This document shows positions 34,327 through 45,291 of a stretch of 64,000 nucleotides of DNA, in pieces. The DNA lies in NCBI GenBank assembly GCA_030789695.1, contig CM061141.1, forward strand, positions 166,539,079-166,603,078, given 5' to 3'. This DNA is from Scilla litardierei (lineage: Eukaryota; Streptophyta; Magnoliopsida; Asparagales; Asparagaceae). The notes under the pieces were generated by a model that searched no databases, was not told the DNA's origin, and was given only the letters and a program-made list of their open reading frames with translations. The translations under genes were made by a program, and so were the position numbers. Position 1 is the stretch's first letter. Every line of letters starts with the position of its first letter.

Positions 34327-36199
34327 TGTAATACCCTGCTAAGCTACTGCACAAGTACTAGAGGGGGGTGAATAGTACTTTAAAATAATTAAGAGGCTAA
34401 TTCCTAATTACTTGCAAACGCTACCAAACAATGCGGAAAATGCGGAAATGTAAATGTTAGACAACAAAGAAACAATCGCAAACAACGATATTACTGGGTT
34501 CGGATCCACCCAAGTCTCCCCGACTTGTTCCTGGTGATCCTACGTCCCAACCACCCGGATCCCCTCCGGATACTTGAGTTAGAAACCCTAACTCAAGATT
34601 TCCACTATGAAATACTTGTGAAAAACCTCCACAAGTCAAATCATACACAAAGTAATTTGTGACTCCCACAACCCGGGATCACAACCACACTCTCACAACC
34701 GAGAGTGAAACTTACAATTGAAATTGAAATGAAATAAGAAACTTCTTACCGACAAAATACATATGCCTTGAGTAGTGCTTACGAATTAGGGCAAAGATGA
34801 TTTTGAGGAAGAAGAAGTGGCACCAAACCCTAGCTCCAAGATGTAGATCAGCGATGGAGAGCTATGGGGATGTTGGTGACCTAGAATCAAGCACTTGGCT
34901 TGGAAGGCTTCACACTCAATGAATCTCTCTTTGGAAGTAAGAGTGGGGAGAGATTATTGAATGGAATGAAAGAGCTTTGAATGAGCTTGGAATGATTTCT
35001 CTTGATCTCTAAACTTGCAATAATATCAGCCTTGATTGCAATGAATGCAGCCCATCAAGTATTTATAGGATAGAGGAGAGATAGAAAGAAAAACGTTTCA
35101 ATTAATGCTCCAACGGCTCTTTTCTGAACCCAACTAGTCGGTCAAAGAACAACTACCGACCGACTAGTTCATCAACTAGTCGGTCGGTCAATTAACGTAT
35201 ACCGACTAATGGAAGAACAGCCAAAAGGTTGAAGCACAGACAAAAGGAACTAGTCGGTCCAAGAAGAGTAGCTAACCGACTAGTTTCACAACTAGTCGGT
35301 CGGTTACTCAACTGAGACCGACTAACAGATAAAACTGAAGTCTGAGCATAAATAGACTTAGTCGATCCAAGAACAAATCTTGACCGACTAATTCACCAAC
35401 TAGTCGGTCGCCAAATGAGCATAGACCGACTAACGATAAATAGTAAGTTAGGTGAAAATTGGCATGTACAGTAAGACTCAACTAGTCGGTCCAAGAAGGA
35501 AAGTTGACCGACTAGTTCATCAACTAGTCGGTCGATCAATGAACACAGACCGACTAATGATAAACAGTAGCTCAGGCTCAAATGTGCATGTATAGGGAAA
35601 GCTCAACTAGTCGGTCACAGAAGCATAACTGACTGACTAGTTCACAAACTAGTCTGTCGGTGAGTCAACTAAGACCGACTAAATGTAAACAGTAAAGAGC
35701 TTGGAAATGACTGACTGAAACTAGTCGGTCTAAGAAGCTTTGCCGACCGACTAGATCACCATCTAGTCGGTCAGTTCTTCTTCTTGAACCAACTAACATG
35801 CACAAGAAGTCGCGAATCGAAGCCCGAAGCTTCGGGAAAGATTGTATGGACTTCTACTAAGATCCTAGAGCTAAGATATGAGTGTTATGAAGATTTAAAC
35901 CGTAAGACCTACTCAAGGCTTAACATTCTACGAAAGAAGCTTAAAGACTATAAATAAAACTTGACGATACCGTCTTCAATAGCTTCAATCGAATCTTCAT
36001 GACTTCTAAAATGGTCCATAAGATTCAACGAAGCTTTAGGCATACGATCACGTGCTTTGAGAAGTCTTGAGACGTCGTAATAGATATTCATATGAATTTG
36101 GCGACGATCTCCATAACTGCGCTCACAAAGTGTTAGTTCACGATATATTTATGTTTGTTCATCATCCAAAACCAAATCCGGGGAGTCCAATATCCAACA
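34327..36199 (-). repeat. 3' LTR of copia C
   Basis: 1,873 bp. On the minus strand it begins TGTTGGATATTGGACTCC. TATA box CCTATAAATAC at about 35070-35060. Pairs with 45292-47165 with few differences. Confidence 0.92.
35132..35774 (-). promoter_or_regulatory. Palindrome array in the 3' LTR of copia C
   Basis: Inverted repeats of GACCGACTAGTT with its complement and loops such as CATC, and interspersed single half-sites. About seven hairpins, with the same motif family as A but longer CCGACCGAC extensions. Upstream of the TATA box on the minus strand. Confidence 0.9.
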
Positions 36200-37164
36200 T
36201 TCTCCCCCTTTTTGGTGATGACAAACCAACATAAATAATAATCAAAAATAATGATTCAAATGTAATTTACTTACTCCCCCTGCATTGATGACACGTTAAT
36301 TCCAAATTAAACAATAATAATACGCATCAAGCAGACGAGTAAAGTATATAAATGAGAATCGATTATTGAAATTTCGAATACCAAAAGTTGGTTATTGAAA
36401 TATCGGATTTGAAAATCCATTTATATAACTTAACTCCCCCTGAATCTAACATATCAAATTAGATTCTTGGAAAAAATGCTTTAAATTATCATTTAGCACA
36501 TCGTTATTATTATATCTCTCCCCCTTTGGCATTAGCAAAAAGAGCGGGGGGGATCAACGACAACAACAATGGCTTCAAATAAAAGCACGGGAGTCGTAGA
36601 AAACGACGACGGTTCATGTGACACCAAAGAAAAATACGAATAAAATCAAGGCATGTCAATGAAACCATAGTCGAAAATCGTAAAACGAAATCATCAAAAC
36701 TCAAATCAATTTTACGGATTGAGTTATGGAATACACTCTCCAATATCAACATTGTTGGCTAATTGAGTGCATGGAAAACAATTCTATGTTTCCATAGAAG
36801 AAATTTCTATTAAACAAAGTTAATATCGTCGAGCGACGAAATCAAACATCAGAGACATAAAAATATAATGTGCACAATAGAATGAAATGTCAACGTCGAT
36901 GTATATATAAAAAAAATATGAACCAGAGTACATCAAAAATATACATCACTGACATACAAAACATCGATCCAACGATCGGGGCACAAAATACATCATCATA
37001 TCAAACAGATATCAGAGTGTCACATAACATACAACAACATCAAAGTACATCAAAACACATCATCAAAATGATCCAAAAATCATAGCCACCCACACTATCC
37101 TACCCAACATCTCTCACAACTAGATATGCCATCCAATGAGCATCGGGAGAGGCCTCTAAGAAGC
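36200..37164 (-). other. Non-coding 3' region of copia C with multiple polypurine tracts
   Basis: Minus-strand GGGGGAG-type tracts near 36522, 36432, 36281 and 36200-36216 (next to the 3' LTR). Homologous to the end of A at 13800-14638. No gene seen. Confidence 0.75.
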
Positions 37165-38829
37165 TCAAGAGGCAGCGGAAGGATCAGAAGCAACTGCAGG
37201 CTCAGCAGGAGCAGAGGTGGTAACTGGATCAGCTGGAAGGTCAACTGGAGCAATGGTAGAAGTCTCAGGCACGGCAGAAGAGACGAACTCAGGAGCAGTG
37301 ACGATAGTGGCCTCGGGAGCACCAGAGGTAGTATCCACCGCAGGTGTGGTGGCAACAGGTGTACTCTCTGGGTCACCAGCAGAAGAGACAGCAGCAGCAC
37401 CAGAAGTGCCCTCTGGGGCACGAGTAGAAGCACGACAAAGCTCCTCAATATCCTCCTCATCCAACTCATCCTCGTCAGAAAAAGACGGAGGGACCTCAAT
37501 ATCAAGGCGTCGAGCGATAAGGCAGAGAATCTCCTCAGAACGAGCCTGACGAGACTCCAAACGACGGATCGAACGAACGACATCGGCAAGAGTGGTAGAG
37601 GGAGCAGCTGAGGCAGAGGCAGAGGCAGACGCTGAAGGTGTCGTCCTCTGAACGTGACGGAGCGCCGCAAGAGACTTCTTGACGGTCGTCGCGTTCAGGG
37701 GAGGACCAAGTGGATGCTCATCGTCACGAGGAAGTGTGACACGGAAGTGGCGAAAAACAAGGGTCAACAAGCACGGGAAGGGGATGTGAGCCGACTTCGT
37801 GGTCTTGCGAATACACTCGAAAGAGTCCATCTTATCGAGTATAATGCGAGCCCAGTTAATCGAGCTCCCCATGAAAATAGCATAGATCAACTTCAGAAAA
37901 GGCTGGGACGGTAGAGATGAGGAGCCGTACTTGGGAAGCAAGCATGACTTCAGAATCAAATTGAGGACCCATGCATTAGGCTTGAAGGATTTAGAGGGTA
38001 CGCTAATCATGGCGGGAGGAATCTGATGGAAAATCTCAGAAAGGATGGTCTGATCTAGGGAAGAAATATCATCAACAGAAATGTCTGAGGGGAGGAGGCC
38101 AGACGAGGAGATACCCAAAATCTCTCATAAGATTTCTGCTGTGAGGACTATAGGAGTCCCCAAAACAGTCGTCTCAACAGAGTGGGTAGCATCGTACTGA
38201 CCCCGGATCCTATTGGCATAGAATAGTTTGACTAAACGAGGGTAGGGGTGAGGATTCGTCTTAGGATCATATCGAAGGTAATCGATAAGACCCGAAGACG
38301 ACAGAAGATCAGCTAGCCCTATGAAGTCACTAATCTGGACGAAATGCTCCAGAAGTAGCGGGCAATGTTCGATACGGTTGTAAGCCGCGAGACACATAGG
38401 GTCGTCGCGACACAACGAGATATCGACACCGCCTACCGGCATCGGAGCCTTTCCCTTAGGCTTACGGGTAGACGTATGTGGTCGGGAGCTAGACTCAAGA
38501 TGGGTAGGAGGAGTGGGTTCCCTATGAGTCTCAGGCTGCTCCTCAGGACGAAAATCAGCGTCAGAATCAGAGGTGGTGTCCTGAAAAGAGGAAGGGGAAG
38601 CGACAATCTTTCTAGGTTTAGGTTTCTGTTGGGCTGTAAAAGCTTGGGCTTGGGAAGCTTGGGTTTTGTCTTTGGGTTTGGAAGTCCTCTTCCTCTTCAA
38701 CGGTGGTGAAGACGAAGAGGGGGCACGAGTGGTCTTGGCCCTACGCTTAGGTGGGGTCGATGCTGTCGCGGGCTCTACGTTCATGGGGGATGCCCCAGAG
38801 GAAGTGATAGGAATCCTTGTCTTTGCCAT
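37165..38829 (-). pseudogene. Extra ORF (ORF3) of copia C, one internal stop
   Basis: Minus-strand frame of 555 codons from MAKTRIPITSSG at 38829. The basic, Ser/Pro-rich N-terminus has PPKRRAKTTRAP and PPLKRKRTSKPKDKT, likely nuclear signals. The middle has FYANRIRGQYDATHSV, LGISSSGLLPSDISVDDI, IYAIFMGSSINWARIILDKMD and FRHFRVTLPRDDEHPLGPPL, collinear with B and D. The Pro/Ala/Ser/Thr/Val-rich C-terminus includes an acidic patch (FSDEDELDEEDIEEL). A TGA at 38121-38119 splits it and is probably a mutated CGA. No transmembrane segment is obvious. Function unknown; a DNA- or chromatin-binding role is my inference from the basic N-terminus and the adjacent array. Confidence 0.75.
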
Positions 38830-39844
38830 GATCGTGGCACGACGAGATCAATCAATCTATACAACCCTAAGCAACAAACCCTAACAGCTGAAAGAAATTT
38901 CGAAATAAACAAACCCTAGATGCGAAATCAACAAGCCCTAGGAGATGAAATCGACCTAGATCAAACCCTAGAATAGGAATCGAGACCTAGGAGGAGGAGA
39001 TATACCTAGGAGGAGTGATCGACGGCGGCGGATGATCAGAAGATGGCCGGAGTAGATCAGAAGATGAAGAGACTCGAGCGGGGGTTTGGGGGTTTCGAGC
39101 TGGAGAAGATGAAGCAACCGACTAAAATGAAAAAGAATCGATTAGATTGAACTTAAGTCGGTCGAAATCGTGAAATGACGTGACTGCCCCTGAGCACTTA
39201 GTCAGTCTAAGTTCAAACGCTAACCGACTAGATGATGATCTAGTCGGTCGGTTAACGAGCTTGAACCGACTAAGTGGAAACAGAGACCAGTCGAAGATTT
39301 CCTGAACGAGAATTAGTCGGTCTACGCTCAAATACTGACCGACTAGAACTAAATCTAGTCAGTCGATAAGTAAACTAGAACCAACTAAAGGAGTTAAGCT
39401 GGAGAGGAAATCCTAATAGCTTGAATTAGTCAGTCTAAGTTCTTTTACTAACCGACTATATACGAATCTAGTCGGTTGGTGATTGAACTGATACCGACTA
39501 AATGAGTCCAAAAGTTTAGACATAGAGCTAGTCGGTCTAAGTTCATTAGCTGACCGACTAGATGTGAATCTAGTCGGTTGGTTGATGAACTGAGACCGAC
39601 TAATGAGTCCAAAAATTGATAATTAAGTTCTCTCCTCAATACACTTGGACGATACATCGTAATCCTCTCAAAAATCATCTAAACTACCCCATTAAACATC
39701 GAAATCTCAAATACGACATTCAAACATGAATTCGAGCAAAAATTCAAAATATCACATAAAATCCCGAAAAATCCAATAAGTCTAGCATGAACGAAATATT
39801 GCGAAATATAATAGCATGCTAGATTATTGAATGAAACACGAATC
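38830..39844 (-). promoter_or_regulatory. Spacer of copia C with internal palindrome array and telo-box leader
   Basis: Between the pol stop and the extra ORF. At 39605-39115 it has about a dozen CTAGTCGGT/ACCGACTAG sites, several as hairpins (for example 39220-39253), matching the C LTR motif and not the B/D motif. On the minus strand the leader just before the ATG at 38829 has four TAGGGTTTG/TTAGGGTT motifs (near 38971, 38919, 38884, 38869). These resemble plant telo-boxes found near transcription starts. This suggests a separate promoter for the extra ORF. Confidence 0.72.
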
Positions 39845-42800
39845 CTATATCTCGGATTCACCCATAATCCCCAATTCTCGACGCAACCGCACAAAGGAGT
39901 CCTCCTTTAGGGGTTTCGTGAAAATATCGACGATTTGCTTTTGGGTTTCAACGTACACTAAAATGATGTCCTTTTTAGCAACATGATCATCTAAAAAATG
40001 GTGTCGGACATCTATGTGTTTCGAACGGGAATGGTGTACCGGGTTCTTGGAAAGACATATTGCACTTTGGTTGTCAACCATGATAGGGCAAGTATCACAG
40101 TTTATACCAAAGTATTTAAGTGTGTGTCTCATCCAAAGAACTTGAGCACACGCGGCACCGGCGGCAATATATTCCGCCTTGGTGGTTGAAAGTGATACCG
40201 AATTTTGCTTCTTTGAAAACCAAGAGACAAGAGAATTTCCTATAAAATGGCATGTGCCACTAGTACTCTTCCTGTCGGATTTGCATCCCGCATAATCAGC
40301 GTCACTATATGAGACTAACTCATATGTGCTAGATTTCGGATAAAGTAATCCAAAATCTAAAGTGTAACTTAGATAGCGAAAAATACGTTTTACCGCTACT
40401 AAGTGAGAATCCTTAGGTTGAGACTGATAACGAGCACATACGCATACGACAAACATAATATCGGGCCTACTTGCGGTAAGATAAAGTAAACTACATATCA
40501 TATCTCGATATAGATGAATGTCTACATCCTTACCGCCCGTATCCTTATCAAGATGCGTAGTCGTGCTCATAGGAGTCTTTTTCCCGGAGGCACTCTCCAT
40601 TCCAAATCGCTTTAGCAACTCCACCGTATACTTCGTTTGGTGGATGAAGATTGCATCGTCCATTTGGCGAATTTAGAGACCTAAGAAATACTTGAGCTCA
40701 CCCATGTGGCTCATCTCAAATTGTTCCTTCATCACATTAGAAAACTCTTCGCAAAGAGCAAAGTTAGTAGCACCGAAAATGATATCATCAACATAAATTT
40801 GAACTAAAATTATATCATTATTCGAATGATTAACAAAAAGTGTTGAATCGGCTTCGCCCATTTTAAAATTCAAATCCAAAAGAAAATTCTTTAGGCGATC
40901 ATACCAAGCTCGAGGAGCTTGTCTCAAACCGTAAAGCGCTTTCTTTAGTTTAAAAACATGATTTGGAAATTTTTCATTAATAAAGCCCGGAGGTTGAGAA
41001 ACATAAACTTCCTCAACAACATCTCCGTTTAAAAATGCGCTTTTAACATCCATTTGAAATAATTTAAAATCCTTATGGCATGCAAAAGACAATAATAATC
41101 TAATTGATTCTAATCTAGCTACCGGAGCGAAGGATTCTTCGAAATCAATACCTTCCTCTTGACGGTAGCCTTGAGCAACTAACCGAGCTTTGTTCCGGAC
41201 GACGACTTGGTTTTCGTCGGTTTTGTTCTTGAAGATCCACTTTGTCCCTATGACGGTGCGGTTCTTCGATGGCAATGGAACAAGCTCCCAAACTTCATTC
41301 CTCTCGAATTGAATGAGTTCCTCCTCCATGGCTAAGATCCAAGCGCTATCTTCGCATGCTTCATTAACATTCTTTGGCTCTATCGAGGAGGCAAAGGCAC
41401 AATGAGCGAAGTAGTTCACTTGCGATCTCGTCTTGACACTATCATGGATATTGCCAATGACTTGCTCATGAGGATGGTCACGAACGGTATGAAGCCGTTT
41501 GGGAATACCTTGATCACTAGGAACATTCTCAACAACTTCATTAGACGGGTTAGTCTCAATAGAATCAATAGAATCATTAGAGTTAGAATTACCAATTGAA
41601 TCACATAAGACATCCATAGAGTCATCATCATTAGTAATTCTAGTTGGAACAAATCCTTCATTAAATGACACATGAAGCGATTCCTCGATCGTTGAGGTTC
41701 GTTTTTTGAATATCCGGTAGGTTTTGCTATGCGAAGAATATCCAACAAAAATCCCCTCATCGAATCTTGGATCGAATTTGTCCAAACTACCATACGTGTT
41801 CTTAATAAAACATTTCGAACCAAAAACACGAAAATGTTTAACTTGAGGCAACCTACCAAACAACAATTCATAACAAGTTTGTTTAGTGCCGGGCCTCAAA
41901 AGTATTCTATTAAACACATAGCAAGCGGTGTGTACCGCTTCCGCCCAAAATTGATGGCCAAGTTGGCTATCATCAAGCATAGTGCGAGCACACTCCACTA
42001 GCGTCCTATTCTTTCTGTCAACTACACCATTTTGAGGAGGTGCACGAGGGAAAGAGAAGGTGTGTGTAATACCAACTTCATCACAAAATGTCTCAAAAGA
42101 CTCATTCTCAAATTCCCCTCCATGATCACTACGAATAGTGATAATGGTGGTTCCAATGAGATTTTGTACTTTCTTAACAAAAATTGTGAAGTTTTCAAAA
42201 GCTTCATTTTTATTACACAATGAAAATACCCAAGTAAACCTAGAAAAGTCATCAACGATGACAAGTCCATATCTAGCATTACATAATGAAGCAACTCTAG
42301 TTGGCCTAAATAAATCTAGATGTAATAGCTCTAGAGGCCGCTTAGAGGAAATACTTTTCTTAGGTTTAAATGAAGATTTTGAAAGCTTGCCTCGTTGACA
42401 CGAGTCACAAAAGCTTTTCTTTTGAAAAACAAGCTTAGGGAAGCCTCTAATAGAATTTAACTTGGAAAGCTTAAAAAGTGTTCCAAAGTTCACATGACCA
42501 AAACGTCGATGCCATAAGTGTTGTTCACTTGTGTTGGCAATAAGACATTGTTCAGGTGATCTCGGAAGATCTAGGATATATATATCCTTATGGCGTGTGC
42601 CGGAAAACAATAATTCATTATTATCTTTTCTTAAAATATGGCACATTCCTTTCGCAAAGTTAACTTTGTAACCTTTGTCACAAAGTTGACTTATTGAAAT
42701 GAGATTGTGGTTTAATCCTTTAACAAGGTAAACATCACATATAAGGGGTTTAGAAGGATTACCCACTTTACCAACACCTATGATTGTTCCGCTCTCGTTG

Positions 42801-42960
42801 CCTCCAAAGACGACGCGATTCCCATTTGCAATGGGCACCACTCTGGAGAGCAATTGAGCGTCACCAGACATGTGTTTTGAACCCCCGCTATCAAGTATCC
42901 AATTCCCCTTGGAGCTAAATTTAAATTTGTTGCTCCTTTTCTTTTTCTTTTCCTTGAGTA
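39845..42960 (-). pseudogene. pol: Pol of copia C, one internal stop
   Basis: Minus-strand frame open from a Lys-rich segment near 42960. It includes protease DSGG (about 42892), GAG-pre-integrase HLWHRRFGH with FCDSCQRGK, and an integrase core with [10 protein letters not shown] has [11 protein letters not shown] and YVDDIIF, and RNase H has LSTTKAEYIAAG. A CAA-to-TAA change near 40672-40670 separates the first 732 codons (from the Met at 42871) from the last 272. The third integrase acidic residue reads VVDRKNRTL where D has VVERNNRTL, so the catalytic Glu is Asp. The protease motif reads DSGGSKH rather than DSGCSKH. The stop alone would remove RNase H. Confidence 0.9.
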
Positions 42961-43014
42961 CCTAAAGATAGAAAATCTCATATCATGGTACCCAAGGTCA
43001 TTGGGTCCAAAAGA

Positions 43015-45264
43015 TTAGACCTTTGGAAGCCAAGTCCAATTGGACTTACACTTCCCCACATAATTTCTACTATGCACAACATCCAAAAAATAAGCATTCA
43101 TGTAAACTTGTTTTTCATCCATGCTTGTGTCCTTTGGGCTCCAAATTGTGAATATTTTGGGAGCCCTCATCCTATTGGGTGCATGCATGCGACGTTGATT
43201 TCTACGTGATGCATGTTGTGGATAGGCATAAGGAACATGATGGAATGGTGCACGACGATAATTATTCATATGATTACGTGGGTGAACATATGCATGTGGG
43301 GGAACACGTGCGTGAGGGTGTCTCACATGGTGTGCACGTGCCCGTGAACGTGTAGTATAGAAATCATCATATGTGTGAGCCGGTGGAGTAGGACGTGTGT
43401 TCCTACGTGGCATAGTATTGGTGTACATATAAGCATGCCCCTTCTTTGGAGGTCCACCCAAAGTGGGTTTCTTTCCAAAAGACGGCGTGGACGAGGTGGA
43501 AGCACCATTGGTAGATGAACTACCAATAGAGTGTTTGCTACCACTCGTTGAGGCATCGGAAGTTGGCCTAACAAAAGTAGTGGCCGACTTGGATGACTTT
43601 CCCAAAGTATACCCCAAACCAACATGGTGATTGGCCGGAGGTAAGACACTTAGGATATTATCCAAATGGCCCTTACCCTTATTGAATTCATTGATTCGGC
43701 CTAATGTGTTCTCATATTTCTCGGTGAGAGAACGCAAAGAAGTATCCAAAGTGGATACTTGCGATGTGAGCACATAAACACGAGATTTAAGACTTTCATT
43801 CTCAATACTCAAAGTCGAGTTTTGAGAAGTCAAATCCTCTATCTTATGTTCTTCCGGATCCTCAATACTAACATGTTCAAGTTGAGTCTTGAGATTAACA
43901 ATCTCATTCTTCAACTCTTCAACAACGGTGTCGTTGTTGGTGATGATAGTTTTAGGCGAGGTTTGGATGCTAGCTAAATCATCTTTTACTTTAGTATACC
44001 TATTTACTAATTTAGTATACTTAGACCACAATTGAGAATTAGCATTCCTAAGGTCATCCATGGTTACCTCATCGCCTTCGTTGTCGCTATCATCAGAGGA
44101 GGAAGATCCTTGATCATGCTCCTCTCTTGCCATGAAGCACATGTGCGCTTGCTCCACTTGCTCATCGTCCGACTCTCCGCTTGAGGAATCCTCGGAGTCG
44201 GTGAATGTTGCTCCGACAAGTCCCTTTTTGTACCCCTTTTTGTACTTCTTGGACTTATCGAATTTTGGCGCCTTCCACTTCTCCTTTTGCTTATTTAGAG
44301 GACACTCCGCTTTCATGTGTCCTGGCTTATTGCACTTGAAACACAAAGGAGAGGAGGAGGCGTTAGAAGAAACAAATTTAGCTTTGTTCTTATAGTTACC
44401 TTTTCGGAAGAAACGGTTGAACTTCTTGGCCATGAGTGCCATGGACTCTAAGTCCAACTCGTTTTCCGAGTCTTCATCATCGGTTGATGTGGAAGTTGAT
44501 GGAGCGGCCTTGAAAGCAATAGCCTTCTTCTTTGGCTCGTCTTGCTTTAGATAGGACTTCATCTTGTCCTGCAACTTAAGCTTGTTATCCTTGCGAACCT
44601 CGTATGACATTAAAGTACCCATTAGTTGAACAACGGTATAGTTTTTCATGTCATTACCTTCCTCGATGGCGAAGGTCCGTTTCTCCCAACTAGAAGGAAG
44701 TCCATCGATGATCTTCGAGACTTTTTCCTTTTGGGTGTAGGTTTTACCGAGAGCCTCCAACTAGTTTGTGATGTCGACGAAGCGAGCGTAGTACTCGTTC
44801 ATCTTCTCACCTTGTATCATATGAAACAACTCGTAATCTCTATTAACTACCACGAGTTTAGAGTCTCTCACCCTACTAGTCCCTTCATGTAATATGAGGA
44901 GGGAATTCCATATTTGATATGCACTCTTACATGTGCATATCTTATTGAAATCCTCGGGTTCCAAGGCGCATTGCAAGGCGTTCATTGCCTTGGCATTGCT
45001 CACCTCCGCGGCGACCTCCGCGGGAGTCCACTTCTCAAAGTCTTCTTCGGTAGGCTCGACGTATTCCTTCATCGTGGCCCTCCATAGAGATGCACTCCAG
45101 AGGAAAGTTTCCATCCGGCATTTCCAGTACCCGTAGTTGGTACCGTTGAAGAATGGAGGCCTCGTTGAGGAATGTCCTTCTATCACCGAAGACGCTCCTT
45201 CACGGTTCCTGAAGGTGCTATAGTCGGAAGGTGGACGAACGGTCTTGTTGTCGTTGGCAGACAT
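43015..45264 (-). pseudogene. gag: Gag of copia C, one internal stop
   Basis: Minus-strand frame from the ATG at 45264, 750 codons. It has the N-terminal motif PPFFNGTNYGYWKCRM, the UBN2-type domain, an in-frame TAG at 44763-44761 (directly before LEALGKTYTQ), and then an open frame of 581 codons. CCHC knuckle CFKCNKPGHMKAEC lies near 44350-44310, followed by acidic and coiled-coil stretches, a His/Arg/Pro-rich tail and WTWLPKV at the end. It is the closest gag to that of A. Only the one stop prevents full-length Gag. Confidence 0.9.
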
Positions 45265-45276
45265 AGCTATAAACTT

Positions 45277-45289
45277 GGCTCTGATACCA
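45277..45289 (-). other. Primer-binding site of copia C
   Basis: Minus-strand TGGTATCAGAGCC, two bases inside the LTR. A perfect 13-base complement to initiator tRNA-Met. Confidence 0.9.
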
Positions 45290-45291
45290 AA

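Noticed and set aside
37126..37611. Plus-strand Ser/Arg- and Gly-rich frames opposite the extra ORF of C
   Set aside because: They are antisense shadows of low-complexity codons of the minus-strand extra ORF.
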